The notes under the pieces are model-generated. The model ran no database searches, was not told where the DNA came from, and saw nothing but the letters and a program-made list of their open reading frames with translations. Shown in pieces: positions 45,483 to 55,812 of a DNA stretch of 64,000 bases. The translations under genes and the position numbers were made by a program. How positions within the stretch are numbered: position 1 is the first letter of the stretch; each line of letters opens with the position of its first letter. This stretch comes from CAVVEC01 sp963747105 (GTDB lineage Bacteria > Acidobacteriota > Terriglobia > Terriglobales > Acidobacteriaceae). The DNA is taken from assembly GCA_963747105.1 (NCBI GenBank), contig CAVVEC010000005.1:62001-126000 (forward strand), read 5' to 3'.

Positions 45483-46427
45483 CGAGAAAACTGTCTCCGG
45501 TGTGTCACTCCTGTGATTGTGGGGAGGGAAAGTTATGTTCACCATACCACATCAACATTTCCTCGCAATAGAGACGAAAGTCTCGTAGAGGCGATGTGGA
45601 AGAAAGTTTTGCAAAACACCATACGTGCGTTTTCGATGACGTTTCTCTGTATTATGAAAATGCCGCGCAGGAACGCCGCTAGGCGGCTGTTCGCCGGGCA
45701 AAATCGCAGGTATGGAAGCACCCGTGGTACCAAACCGGCCCCCCGGGTTCCCCTGTCTTCCCAGCGACTTAAGAACCCGCCCCGGCTTCGCCAATGTGTA
45801 AACCGTTGCGCATGTAGTGAAAACCGTCGTTCTGCGTCAAGATTTCACGACACCTGGTAGGGGCTCGGTTTGAAACGCAGTCTCCTATGGACGGCGTCAT
45901 CCTGAGCTTCGAAGGACTCTGGCGTGGGAGCGGATCTGCACTGTGATTGGGCAATAGTGCCGGTGCGCGCGAGATCCCTCGGGACTTCCGCAGGCTCGTC
46001 GAAAAGAAGTCCTTCAGTCTGACTCTCGATCCCACGCAAAATCCCCGCGGACCGTGGGATGGAAAAGCGACGAATTCACACCTTATAATGCGCATTGTTC
46101 CGTTATTCCTGGAGCATCATTTCTGCAGTTTCACGACGGCGAATTCCCGTGAGATTGGACCAGTCTGCGAGAAAACCGATGGCGCGGAGTAGCCAGCCGC
46201 AGGCCCGATTATTGGATAACACTTGCCAAGCGCTCGTAAAAATGAGAATTTAGTGCCAGATTTTGAACGACACAAGAAACTTCTCCCTCTGGCGCGGGTT
46301 GACGTTTTATGAACAGACAATGGTGAGCCGAAAAGTTGTCTGCAGGCGCGCCCTCGTGAAGCGTTGTTCGTCCGAGTTTCGAACGCGCTCCGGTAGCAAA
46401 AACTGCGGGAAATTTGAGGAGGCAGTG
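45483..46427. other. Long divergent intergenic region, about 945 bases
   Basis: Between family X copy 2 (minus) and the Ig-like lipoprotein (plus). It holds a small GAGAC-GAAA-GTCTC hairpin near 45571 and a partial copy of the GTCATCCTGAG repeat near 45894. Short ORFs in all frames lack family resemblance. I see no RNA gene. Confidence 0.45.
45894..45922 (+). repeat. Short relative of the dispersed GTCATCCTGAG element
   Basis: GCGTCATCCTGAGCTTCGAAGGACTC keeps both ends of the 54-57 base element but lacks the central hairpin. A further similar fragment (AAGTCCTTCAG) follows at about 46008. Confidence 0.4.
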
Positions 46428-48848
46428 ATGACGTTTCAACGTTGCGTGCTCTTGCTGGTGTGTGCCTGCGTCATTTCAACGCTTGTGGGTTGCGGCGGCG
46501 GATCCAGTCCGACCACGCCTCCACCGCCGGCCATTTCAGTTGCCTTGAGCACTGCGCCGCCGGCATCGCTGCAGGCGAGCCAGTCCGCTCCGGTGGCCGC
46601 GACTGTGACCAACGATTCCGCGAATGCAGGCGTGGATTGGTCGTGCGCTCCGTCCGGCGCTTGCGGATCGTTCAGCGCTGCGCACACCGCCAGCGGGACC
46701 GCGACTACCTACACCGCGCCTGCGGCTGTGCCAACGGGTGGCGCGGTGACCATCACTGCGAAGTCCACGACCGATAGCACGAAGTTTGCCTCGGGCACCA
46801 CCACCATCACGGCTCCCACGGTTGCATTCAATCCCGCGGCTCCCGCTTCTCTGTCCGTGAAGCAAGTCAGCCCGCTTACCGCGGTGGTCACGAATGACTC
46901 GACCAAAAAAGGCGTGGACTGGTCGTGCAGCCCGGTCGGCACTTGCGGCTCTTTTTCCCCGACGCACACTGCCAGCGGCTCAGCGACCACGTATACCGCG
47001 CCTGCCGGCGCCGTCACTGCCAGGATCAAGGCGGCTTCGACCGCAGATCCGACCCAGTCCGCCGTGGCCAACATCCCGATTTTCGGAGTTGCCATTTCGT
47101 TCTATCCTCAGCCCACGCCGTCTTTGTTGGCCGGCGATCCCACGCTCAACCCCATCACAGCGGTAGTGAGCCACGACATCACTAAGAACCCTCTTGTTGA
47201 CTGGACTCTGTCCTGCGGCGTCTCCGACTGCGGCACGCTTGGCACGAACCAAACCGCTAGTAGTGCTCCGAATACTTACAAGGCGCCTGCGACGGTTACG
47301 GCAGACACGCCGGTTACAATCACGGCCACTTCCCATACGGACAACAGCCAGGTAGCAACGGCGATCGTCACAGCCACGGCCAATTTCGACAATGCCACCC
47401 TGCGCGGGAACTATGTGTTCCAGGCCTCGGGGGTTGACGCGAATGGCCCTTACCGCGTGGTGGGCACGCTCGTCACGGATGGAGCTGGCAACGTCACCGC
47501 CGGCGAGCAGAACTACGTGTTTCTGTCATCAACAACGGGTTTCACCTCTTACCACGACCCCTTCACAAAGGCTCCCTTCCTGGTTTCGATCGGCTCCGAT
47601 GGCCGCGGCCAGATCACCCTTAATACCGGGGATACGAATGTCGGCGTGGGCGGGCTTGAAACGTTGGGCATCGTCGTGATTGACGGCACGAAGGCTCTCA
47701 TCACGGAGTTCGACAGTTCTGCCACCTCCAGTGGAACGCTCGATCTACAGACTCCGAAATCGCAGCTCTCGGGTGGCTATGCCTTTGTCACGTCCGGCAT
47801 CAACGGCGCCAGTAAGCCGCTGGGCTGGGGCGGAATCTTCGATATTGACGGCCCCGGAACCATCTCGGGGAAAGGTAGCATCACCGACGAGATTGATAAC
47901 ACTACGGTCAACACCGCCCAGACGCTTTCGGGAACGGTCGTAAGCCCCGATCAGTACGGGAAGGCGGTCATCAATCTCACTGCCGGCTTCACCGCCCCAA
48001 ACGTGGGTCTCGCTCTGGTCGGATACGTCATTGACGATACGCACGTGAGATTTGTGGAGCAAGACCACTTTGGCGTCACCGGCGGAACTGCATTTGGTCA
48101 GGGAACGGCAACCGGTACGCTCAAGAGTTTCAGCACCACTGCCGCTGTTTTCGAGACAGAAGGCCTGAGCACCAGCACTTTTGTGCCGACGGTTTACGCC
48201 GGGCTGTTTGCTGCTAGTTCAGGCAACATTAACGGCGTTGCAGACGAAAACGTTAGCGGCGGAACACCTATTACAGACGCCACGCTAACCGGCAGCTATG
48301 CGGTCGATTCCAGCGGCACCGGACGGGTGACGACCAGCAACATGGAATTCAATGGCGTTTCCGGAACGGGCCCGTCGTGGGTGCTCTATTTAACAGGCGA
48401 CGCTAGCACTCCGGCGCTGATCCTTCAGATCGACGCAACACCCATCGAGACTGCCGGGGCAGCCTACACCCAAGCTGCGGGCCCGTTCGGGTTAACGTCT
48501 TTCAACGGAACCTACGGCATGGGCTTTACCGCCTTTCCCAGCGGTGCCGGAGAGGATGACGGCACGGGTCAAGTTTCTGCTGATGGAGCCGGGAACTTGG
48601 GCAGCCCGGATGGAACGGTAGATATCAATTACAACCTTACGACGCAAGAAACGGACACTCTGGCGGGCACGTTTGCTGCTCCTGACACGAGCGGTCGCCT
48701 CACGGGAACATTGACAACAAGCGGTCCGGCCTTCAGTTCGTCTCAGGTTGTGTTTTACGTCGTCGACAGCACACGCGTGCTGTTCGTAGACATTGACCCT
48801 GCACAGAATCAACCTGCACTCGGAGTCTTCCGGTTGCAGGAGCAGTGA
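46428..48848 (+). CDS. Ig-like domain lipoprotein, copy 1
   Basis: 806 residues from the ATG at 46428, with GAGGAGG just upstream. Lipobox STLVGC followed by GGGSS and a proline run. Three Ig-like repeats of about 100 residues follow (each with VDWSC or a variant, CGSF, H-T-A-S-G, TTYTAP, VTITA-S-T-D). The C-terminal half, starting NATLRGNYVFQASG, has repeated GxYxxDSSGTGRV-type beta segments. It is an outer-membrane-anchored extracellular protein, probably structural or adhesive. Closely related to the next gene. Confidence 0.8.
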   Translation: MTFQRCVLLLVCACVISTLVGCGGGSSPTTPPPPAISVALSTAPPASLQASQSAPVAATVTNDSANAGVDWSCAPSGACGSFSAAHTASGTATTYTAPAAVPTGGAVTITAKSTTDSTKFASGTTTITAPTVAFNPAAPASLSVKQVSPLTAVVTNDSTKKGVDWSCSPVGTCGSFSPTHTASGSATTYTAPAGAVTARIKAASTADPTQSAVANIPIFGVAISFYPQPTPSLLAGDPTLNPITAVVSHDITKNPLVDWTLSCGVSDCGTLGTNQTASSAPNTYKAPATVTADTPVTITATSHTDNSQVATAIVTATANFDNATLRGNYVFQASGVDANGPYRVVGTLVTDGAGNVTAGEQNYVFLSSTTGFTSYHDPFTKAPFLVSIGSDGRGQITLNTGDTNVGVGGLETLGIVVIDGTKALITEFDSSATSSGTLDLQTPKSQLSGGYAFVTSGINGASKPLGWGGIFDIDGPGTISGKGSITDEIDNTTVNTAQTLSGTVVSPDQYGKAVINLTAGFTAPNVGLALVGYVIDDTHVRFVEQDHFGVTGGTAFGQGTATGTLKSFSTTAAVFETEGLSTSTFVPTVYAGLFAASSGNINGVADENVSGGTPITDATLTGSYAVDSSGTGRVTTSNMEFNGVSGTGPSWVLYLTGDASTPALILQIDATPIETAGAAYTQAAGPFGLTSFNGTYGMGFTAFPSGAGEDDGTGQVSADGAGNLGSPDGTVDINYNLTTQETDTLAGTFAAPDTSGRLTGTLTTSGPAFSSSQVVFYVVDSTRVLFVDIDPAQNQPALGVFRLQEQ

Positions 48849-48942
48849 TTTGTGACGGGGCGCGCCCAGTCGCAGTTAGCGTCGCGTCTCGTTGGTGCGT
48901 CATACTTCTTGAACGTCAGCGGAAGGGACGGCAGTAAATAGA

Positions 48943-48970
48943 GAGCCCGCTCCCCATGGGGCGGGCTTTC
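48943..48970 (+). terminator. GC-rich hairpin terminator
   Basis: GCCCG-CT-CCCC / GGGG-CGGGC stem with a two-base loop followed by TTTCG, about 95 bases after the first Ig-lipoprotein stop. Confidence 0.6.
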
Positions 48971-49131
48971 GCGTAGCAAAGTCATAATTAATAGGTTGGT
49001 GCCATCCTGGCCGTAGTTCGAAAGTGCGCACCGATTCTTGTATCTGGCCGGACCCTTGCCCGTCGAGCTTGGCCCGTCGAACTTGAACTGCGTTTTGGTG
49101 GCGAACAATGCAACATAAAAATGGAGGCTGT

Positions 49132-51936
49132 ATGACGACCAGGCAATGGATTCTTCTGCTCATCGGGGTGTGCGCAATCGCGGCCCTGGTCGGCTGCGGA
49201 GGAGGGTCGAGCTCGACCCCGCCCCCGCCGCCCGTGATTTCGGTCTCATTCAGTACCGCGCCTCCCTCGTCGCTGCAAGTGAGCAAGACCGCTCCGGTCA
49301 CCGCCGCCGTCGCCAATGACTCGTCCAATGCGGGCGTGGACTGGTCGTGCACTCCGGCAAGCGCCTGCGGTTCGTTCAGTCCCACGCACACCGCCAGCGG
49401 CAGCGCTACTACTTACACCGCGCCCGCCTCGGTGCCCACGGGCAATACGGTGACGATCAAGGCCACCTCCACCGCGGACAGCACCAAGTCGGCTTCGGGC
49501 AACACCACCATCACCGTTCTTCCGATCGTCATTTCTTTCAGCCAGGCCCCGCCGCAGTCGATGAACACCCTTGCCATGGCGCCGATCGCTGCCACGGTGA
49601 ACAATGATCCCCAGAATCTGGGCGTTGACTGGACGGTTACATGCGGCAGCTCGGATTGTGGATCGTTCAACATTAACCACACCAAGAGCGGCGACGCGGT
49701 CAGCTACACCGCGCCCGGCAGCATACCCTCGGGTGGCACGGTAACGGTGAAAGCAGCCTCGACTGCCGATCCCTCGAAATTTGTCTCGGCGAAGATCACG
49801 ATCACCCAAGGCGCCATCGTCATTTTCTTCCAGCCGCACCCGCCTCCTTCGTTGCTGGTCAGTTCCATTACCCCACTCACCGCAGTCGTGCAGAATGACC
49901 CCTCCGGCGCCGGCGTGGATTGGTCCTGCACTCCGCTCGGCTCGTGCGGTTCGTTTGTCCCCACGCATACCGCCAGCAACAACTCCACGAACTATCATGC
50001 CCCTGCGTCAGTTACGACAGTGACCGTCACAGCTACATCTACGGCCGACAACACGAAGTCGGTTTCAGCGCAGATTGACATCGCAACCATCATCGTTGCC
50101 TTTGATCCAGCACCCACGCCCTTTATGATTGTTAACGCCACCTCGCCGCTAACTGCGGTTGTGTCGGGTGACACGACCAACGCCGGCGTTGACTGGAGTT
50201 GTAGCGCAGCGGGCGGCGGCGCCTGCGGATCGTTCAACCCGGCGCATACCGCCAGCCGCCAGGCGACAAACTATACCGCGCCTGGCTCCGCGGCGACGGT
50301 CACGGTTACGGCCACGTCCACTGCCGACAACACCCGCCTGGTCCAGTCCGTCATTACTGTCGCGACCAGCTTCAATAATGCCGCGCTGAACGGGAGCTAC
50401 GTGTTCGCGGCCAGCGGGAGAGATACGTTCGCACACGTTCCGCCAGGAGCCTACCAGGTCACGGGGGTTCTGATCGCGGATGGGAGCGGAAACATCACCG
50501 GTGGAGAGCAGCTTTACTCCGACCAGCCCTCAGCGGGGGTTGACCCGATTTGCGCTACAGGCAGCGGAACGTGCCAGTCGAAATACTCGATCGGTGCCGA
50601 CGGTCGCGGCACAATCGTGCTGGACACCGGGGACGCGAGCATCGGTGTGGCCGGGGTGGAAACTTTCAGGGTGGTCTTGCTCGGCGGAACGCAAGGGATG
50701 GTGACGCAGTTTGATGCGTCAGCCAGTTCGAGCGGAACGCTGGACCTGCAAACGCCGTCAAGCGCCAACACTCCCCTCGCCAATGGCTATGCCTTCACGA
50801 CCAATGGTGTGGAAGTTGGCGTTATGAGAACGCCATCACCACTGGGTATTGGAGGCGTTTTCAACGTGGACGGTGCTGGCACGATTTCCGGGGTCGGCAG
50901 CGTCGTGGACATCAACGACAACGGCACCTTGACCACCGGTGCTTCCCTGTCTGGTACGGTAGCCAATCCTGATCAGTACGGAAAATCGGTTCTCAACCTG
51001 ACCCTGAACTCTGCTACTAGCGTCACATTTCTCGGGTTCACGGTTGACGATACTCACGTCAAGATGATCGAGAGAGACCACACCTTTGGCGCAACGGGGG
51101 GGACTGCTTACGCCCAGGGAAGTAGCACCGGGACGTTCACGAACGCGTCATTTAACACGACGGTCGTGTACAGTACCCTGGGCTACAGCACCGACAGCAC
51201 CGGTACTCTCCAGCCGACGGCTTATGCTGGAGTGTTCGACGCCGACGGCGTGGGCGACATCGGCCTTAACGTTGGGTACACCGACGAAAATCAGTTTGGG
51301 ACGCAGATTAGCGACCCGCTCACGGGCAACTACGCGGCAGATTCCAGCGGGACCGGACGCGTCGTTACCACAAACATGTTCTATGGCAACGGCGGCGGCC
51401 AGGGTCCCTCGTGGATTTTCTATCTGACCGGCGCCAGCGACGCACCGGCGCTGATTCTGCAAGTGGATGGCTCGACCACTCAGAATCCCAACTTCATTGA
51501 GACGGTCGGCACAGCCTACACGCAAACCGGATCCTCCTTTAACAGTTCGCCGTATGGGATGGGTTTCGCCTACTTCCCGTTGTTCTCGCAGTCTGGTGGA
51601 AAAACCGGAATCGGCGAGGACGACGGCACGGGTCGAGTTCAAGCTGACGGTGTGAGTAACTTGAGCTCGGGCATGGAAGACCTGAACTTCTGCGATCCGA
51701 CTAACTTCAATTTCACGACTGGTCTCTGCCAGTCCTTTACCCCGGTTCCAGGCCTGAACTTGTCCGGGAGCTTCGCAACTTCCTCGGTGCCAGGACGTCT
51801 GATCGGAACCCTGAGCGACACCAGCGGCGTATTCAACTTTGATCCGATCGTGTTTTACGTCGCCGACGGCACCCGAGTCCTGTTCATTGATATGGGAGGT
51901 CAGCCCGCGCTGGGAGTCTTCCGGCAACAAGAATAG
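49132..51936 (+). CDS. Ig-like domain lipoprotein, copy 2
   Basis: 934 residues from the ATG at 49132, with GGAGG five bases upstream. Lipobox AALVGC then GGGSSS and a proline run. Five Ig-like repeats (VDWSCTP...CGSF...HTASG pattern; the second has VDWTVTCGSSDCGSF) against three in copy 1, then the same C-terminal part beginning NNAALNGSYVFAASG. The two genes are tandem duplicates differing mainly in Ig repeat number. Confidence 0.8.
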   Translation: MTTRQWILLLIGVCAIAALVGCGGGSSSTPPPPPVISVSFSTAPPSSLQVSKTAPVTAAVANDSSNAGVDWSCTPASACGSFSPTHTASGSATTYTAPASVPTGNTVTIKATSTADSTKSASGNTTITVLPIVISFSQAPPQSMNTLAMAPIAATVNNDPQNLGVDWTVTCGSSDCGSFNINHTKSGDAVSYTAPGSIPSGGTVTVKAASTADPSKFVSAKITITQGAIVIFFQPHPPPSLLVSSITPLTAVVQNDPSGAGVDWSCTPLGSCGSFVPTHTASNNSTNYHAPASVTTVTVTATSTADNTKSVSAQIDIATIIVAFDPAPTPFMIVNATSPLTAVVSGDTTNAGVDWSCSAAGGGACGSFNPAHTASRQATNYTAPGSAATVTVTATSTADNTRLVQSVITVATSFNNAALNGSYVFAASGRDTFAHVPPGAYQVTGVLIADGSGNITGGEQLYSDQPSAGVDPICATGSGTCQSKYSIGADGRGTIVLDTGDASIGVAGVETFRVVLLGGTQGMVTQFDASASSSGTLDLQTPSSANTPLANGYAFTTNGVEVGVMRTPSPLGIGGVFNVDGAGTISGVGSVVDINDNGTLTTGASLSGTVANPDQYGKSVLNLTLNSATSVTFLGFTVDDTHVKMIERDHTFGATGGTAYAQGSSTGTFTNASFNTTVVYSTLGYSTDSTGTLQPTAYAGVFDADGVGDIGLNVGYTDENQFGTQISDPLTGNYAADSSGTGRVVTTNMFYGNGGGQGPSWIFYLTGASDAPALILQVDGSTTQNPNFIETVGTAYTQTGSSFNSSPYGMGFAYFPLFSQSGGKTGIGEDDGTGRVQADGVSNLSSGMEDLNFCDPTNFNFTTGLCQSFTPVPGLNLSGSFATSSVPGRLIGTLSDTSGVFNFDPIVFYVADGTRVLFIDMGGQPALGVFRQQE

Positions 51937-52405
51937 GGACTTGTCGCAACCGCTCTGGCCCGGGTAGCGCAACCGGCTGCGCCGCCGCCCTCGGGCCGGG
52001 GCGGTCGCCATCCCAGGCGATGCTGCGCGCCCGCCCCGGTGAGCTAACTTCAGCGGTGGCCACCCACCCCTAGTGTTCCCCTGGTCCTCCCAACCACTCC
52101 CAGGCAGGAAACCGCCGATCTGGAACTAGCCCGGTTGGACACGGGCATGGATGTACTAACGGAATCTTCTCTATTCGAGCCGGAAACCTCACAATCCATG
52201 ACGTTATGCGACTCCCCCGTATAGCAAGCGAGGTTTCTCCGGCCCGCGCCATCGCAGGCTGCCCCGCGTGGACCAGTGCGCGAGCCGCAGCCGTAAGCGG
52301 AAATTCCAGCGTCACAATCTCTCACGCCATAGTTGCCGAACTTCGATCTTTTCCTTTTCACTGTCTGGCCGACTCTGTTTCTAAATCCCCTATTGGGAGC
52401 GGAAA
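51937..52405. other. Intergenic region, about 470 bases
   Basis: GC-rich first part with a small GCGCA-ACCGGC-TGCGC hairpin near 51965 that may end the lipoprotein transcript. Nothing else is recognised before the ribosome-binding site of the next gene. Confidence 0.4.
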
Positions 52406-54130
52406 ATGAACTGGCAAAAACGACTCGTTCATATCGGTTTGCTGATCACGGCTCTGATCATCCCTGCGCTCAGCGCGGCTAAGAATCAAAAGGATCGCTT
52501 GGCCGTGCTGACGTCTCGAATTCCCCTGGCCCGGCAATATGGTCAGTATCAGTTCCAGCTCTACGCATCGGCCGGGACACCTCCTTTCACCTGGAGCGTG
52601 AGCGGACTGGCGGGATCGGGACTCACGGCTGCTTCCGATGGCATCATCTCGGGAACCCCGGAACACCTGGGCACCTACAATTTGACGGTGGTGGTTAAGG
52701 ATTCTTCCGTGCCCCAGCAGAAGGCGGAGAGCCTCTTATCTCTAACCATCTATGACGGCGGTTTGCCGGGAGCGATCCCACAGCATTTTTTTGGCCTGCA
52801 CGCCCACAATCCGGGAAACGATTGGCCTAGCGTTTCTACTCAAGTCACCCCATTCGGAGTGGTCCGACTGTGGGATGACGGCACCGCCTGGCAGAATATT
52901 GAGAAGACTGAGGGCAGTCCGGACTGGACGCTCCTTGACACCTATACAAAACTCGCCCAAGCTAACGGCGTCGGAGTCCTCTACGAACTGGCTTTGACTC
53001 CCACCTGGGCGTCCTCAGATCCCGGAGATAGGTCATGCCGGGAGGATGCGGGAAGCTGCGACGCTCCCGCCGACTGGCAGACCTTTGATGATTTTGTCAC
53101 CGCCTTGGTTTCGCGGTACACGTCATCTGGAGTGCAGACGGGATGTCCCAACACGGATCCTCAATGCCACGGCATCATTCGGACCTACGAAGTATGGAAC
53201 GAGCCGTTCAACCCCCGCATGTGGAATCCAGCCCAAAAGAAATACAACTACGATCCCACCCTGACCATGGAGGGTTTCGTAACCCTGACCCAGGATGCCC
53301 AGCGGATCATCAAGGGCATTGACCCGCATGCCCTGGTCGCTTCTCCATCCGGGAATATCGACTTCTTTACCAAGTACTGGGCTACGCAAGGCGCGGTAAT
53401 GAATTTCGACCGGGTGGATCTTCATGCCTATCCGATCCATTCTTACCCTGTGCCGGAAGGCATGATCAACCAAACCAGGGTGGTGGCCGACCTCATGGCG
53501 ACCTATCACATTACCAGCCCGCTGATGAACACCGAAGGGTCGTGGAGCCAATGGGCGCCTCCCACGGAGGAGGCTCAAGCCGCCTATGCGGCCCGCTACG
53601 TACTGCTTGAAATCGCCATGAGAATGAAAAAATCTCTCTGGTATATGTGGACGGGAACGGCCGCGCTGTATAACCCCAACAATGATCCTGGCGCTCTGAC
53701 TGCCGCAGGCGCCGGCTACGACGAGGTTGCAACTTGGCTGCTGGGCGCGAACATGCAGTCCTCGGGCTGCCTGGACGGGTCAGGAAAGTTTCAGGGAAAT
53801 ATCTATCAGTGCATGGGACTGAACGGAACCTATGTTGTGAATCTGACTCGCCGCCGAGGGTACCAGGGACAGGTGGTCTGGCACGTGAAGACTATCTCTG
53901 GTGGCGGCATCGACTGGAATGCGACCTCGAGCTATGCGGTTCCCCGTGGGTTCACTCAATACATGGACCTCAACGGAAATGTTCACCCCATTCTGCATTC
54001 CCGGATCATGGTGGGCGCTTCGCCTATTCTGCTGCAGAATAAGTCGATCGTCGGCCAGGAGGTTTCACTGCCGATTGGCCTGAACTCAAAGGCTCCGTCT
54101 GGAGGAGGAGTCCGCGTGGTCGGGCCGTAG
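52406..54130 (+). CDS. Secreted GH-A glycoside hydrolase with N-terminal Ig-like domain
   Basis: 574 residues, GGGAGC upstream of the ATG. Signal peptide to about residue 25. Residues 35-117 form a putative-Ig (He_PIG-type) domain with YASAGTPPFTWSVSG and ISGTPEHLGTYNLTVVV. The barrel begins at PQHFFGLHAH; the acid/base is in YEVWNEPF (Glu266) and the nucleophile in LMNTEGSW (Glu377). The C-terminal beta domain has TWLLGANMQSSGC and ends in a low-complexity tail. This paralogue has its extra domain in front of the barrel instead of inserted after it. Confidence 0.82.
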   Translation: MNWQKRLVHIGLLITALIIPALSAAKNQKDRLAVLTSRIPLARQYGQYQFQLYASAGTPPFTWSVSGLAGSGLTAASDGIISGTPEHLGTYNLTVVVKDSSVPQQKAESLLSLTIYDGGLPGAIPQHFFGLHAHNPGNDWPSVSTQVTPFGVVRLWDDGTAWQNIEKTEGSPDWTLLDTYTKLAQANGVGVLYELALTPTWASSDPGDRSCREDAGSCDAPADWQTFDDFVTALVSRYTSSGVQTGCPNTDPQCHGIIRTYEVWNEPFNPRMWNPAQKKYNYDPTLTMEGFVTLTQDAQRIIKGIDPHALVASPSGNIDFFTKYWATQGAVMNFDRVDLHAYPIHSYPVPEGMINQTRVVADLMATYHITSPLMNTEGSWSQWAPPTEEAQAAYAARYVLLEIAMRMKKSLWYMWTGTAALYNPNNDPGALTAAGAGYDEVATWLLGANMQSSGCLDGSGKFQGNIYQCMGLNGTYVVNLTRRRGYQGQVVWHVKTISGGGIDWNATSSYAVPRGFTQYMDLNGNVHPILHSRIMVGASPILLQNKSIVGQEVSLPIGLNSKAPSGGGVRVVGP

Positions 54131-54172
54131 CAGGCGGAAGGCGCCTTCGATCCTAAAGGGGGACGGTCGCCG

Positions 54173-55390
54173 TCACGGGGTGAGCATGAATACCGTCCCC
54201 ACGCGCTGTTGCACTGGAGGGTACTTGCCCCCCTTGTTAGTGGTCCCGTAAAGATTGCCGGCTCCGTCCTGCACCAAACCTCCGAAGGGCCAAGAGCCGT
54301 CTATGAACTTTCCGCGATGCCCTTCGAAGGTGTGCAGCACGGTTTCCTTCCCGGTCGTATCCAGCTTGAACACGGTTCCGCAGCCCGGCGCACTGCAACT
54401 GAGGTCGCCGCCATCGAATGTAGTGCCATAGGCATTGCCAGAACCATCCAGAATAACGCCGGCGTAGGGATGCGCCCCGTCCCCTCCCATCCCCGCGAAA
54501 CTATAGAGCACGCTCTCCTGACCGCTGGTATCCAGTTTGAACACGACGCCGTTGTCGGAAGAGCCGCCGTTATAGGTGGTGCCGTAGATATTACCCGCCC
54601 CATCCAGACTCAAACCGGCATAAGGATTTGCCCCGTCCGGCGCCCCGGCAAAGCTGTACAGCACGGTCTCCCTGCCGCTGCTGTCTACCTTGAACACCGT
54701 TCCGTACCCCGCGCTGCCCCCTCCGTAGGTGGTGCCATAAAGATCGCCGGCAGGGTCCAGGACCAGACCTCCGTAAGGAAAAGCTCCGTCCGGCGTTCCA
54801 GAAAAGGCGTAGAGCACGGTCTCCTTGCCGCTTGTATCCAGCTTGAAGACGATTCCGCCGTCGGACTCGCCGCCGCCGTAGGCGGTGTTACCGTACAGAT
54901 TGCCGGCGGAGTCCCGAACCACACCCGCGTAAGGATACGCCCCATCCCCTGCGCTTCCCTTAAAGCTGTACAAAACGGTCTCCTGGCCGGCTGTATCCAA
55001 CGTAAACACCGTTCCATAGCCGAAGCTTCCTCCGCCGAAAGTGGTGCCGTACAAATTTCCCGATTCGTCACGAATCACACCTCCGCGCAGGGGATACTGT
55101 CCGTCGCTTCCGCCCTTGAAGCTGTACAGAGTGATCTCGTGACCAACTGGATCACGCTTAAACACCGTTCCGTGGCCGACTCCTCCTCCATAGGTTGTGC
55201 CATAGAAGTTGCCCGACCCGTCAAGGATCAGGCCCGCCTGAGGATAGGCCCCGTCAGGCTGATTCTTGAACGAGTGCAGCAGCTTGTACGTCTGGGCCCG
55301 GGCTGGGTGGGTGAGAATCGCAGTTGCAACGACGCCCAAGGCGAGCGCGGCTCGCAGGCAGTGCTTCGAAATCAAGCGTTGAGATCGCAT
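54173..55390 (-). CDS. Secreted GloVer tandem-repeat protein
   Basis: About 405 residues from the ATG at 55390 (MRSQRLISKHC), signal peptide ending PARAQ. About nine repeats of roughly 38-40 residues follow, with the consensus GAGNLYGTTYGGGS...GTVFKLDTSGKETVLYSF, the pattern NCBI calls choice-of-anchor tandem repeat GloVer. A beta-propeller fold is likely. No enzymatic motif. GAGGAAGG lies about 14 bases upstream of the chosen start. Confidence 0.8.
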   Translation of the reverse strand: MRSQRLISKHCLRAALALGVVATAILTHPARAQTYKLLHSFKNQPDGAYPQAGLILDGSGNFYGTTYGGGVGHGTVFKRDPVGHEITLYSFKGGSDGQYPLRGGVIRDESGNLYGTTFGGGSFGYGTVFTLDTAGQETVLYSFKGSAGDGAYPYAGVVRDSAGNLYGNTAYGGGESDGGIVFKLDTSGKETVLYAFSGTPDGAFPYGGLVLDPAGDLYGTTYGGGSAGYGTVFKVDSSGRETVLYSFAGAPDGANPYAGLSLDGAGNIYGTTYNGGSSDNGVVFKLDTSGQESVLYSFAGMGGDGAHPYAGVILDGSGNAYGTTFDGGDLSCSAPGCGTVFKLDTTGKETVLHTFEGHRGKFIDGSWPFGGLVQDGAGNLYGTTNKGGKYPPVQQRVGTVFMLTP

Positions 55391-55812
55391 CGGGGGAGCG
55401 CTGCCTTCCTCTTCAGATTGCGGATTATCCCTCCATTTGCACCGGTAGTCAATTCTACAGGCTCTTGGGTAGTGGCTCAATCTGGGCAAATCTTCGACGC
55501 TGCGTCATCTTGAGGAACTTTCAGCCCCGAAGGATCTCGTGCGCATCGCTACTATTGCCCCGCCAAAGTGTGTATCCTCTCCACGCAAGATCCTGCGCAA
55601 GCTCAGGAGTGCGAGGCGCGCGGGAAGCGTCGCGTTCTTGGCGACGCGATCATCGCGCGTTTAGCTCGCCTTCCTGTTGTCGGATAGATGCTTCAGGCCG
55701 CGCCGGAGTTTTCCGCAGGCAACTGGAACAAGGTGCGGGAATGCGGATAGAGATGATCTGGGGGTTGCCCAGCCGGCGATTGCAAACCCACGCGTCGCAG
55801 CCTTAGCACCGC
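55391..55812. other. Intergenic region, about 420 bases
   Basis: Holds a GCGTCGC / GCGACGC hairpin (55627-55647), which could end the family X copy 3 transcript, and a short copy of the GTCATC repeat at 55502. No gene seen. Confidence 0.4.
55502..55538 (+). repeat. Short variant of the dispersed GTCATCCTGAG element
   Basis: GCGTCATCTTGAGGAAC... continuing to CCCCGAAGGATCTC keeps the two ends of the element with a short middle. Confidence 0.45.

Noticed and set aside
45546..46262. Short ORFs in the long gap before the Ig-like lipoprotein
   Set aside because: No ribosome-binding sites, no coherent protein features, and repeat fragments lie within them.
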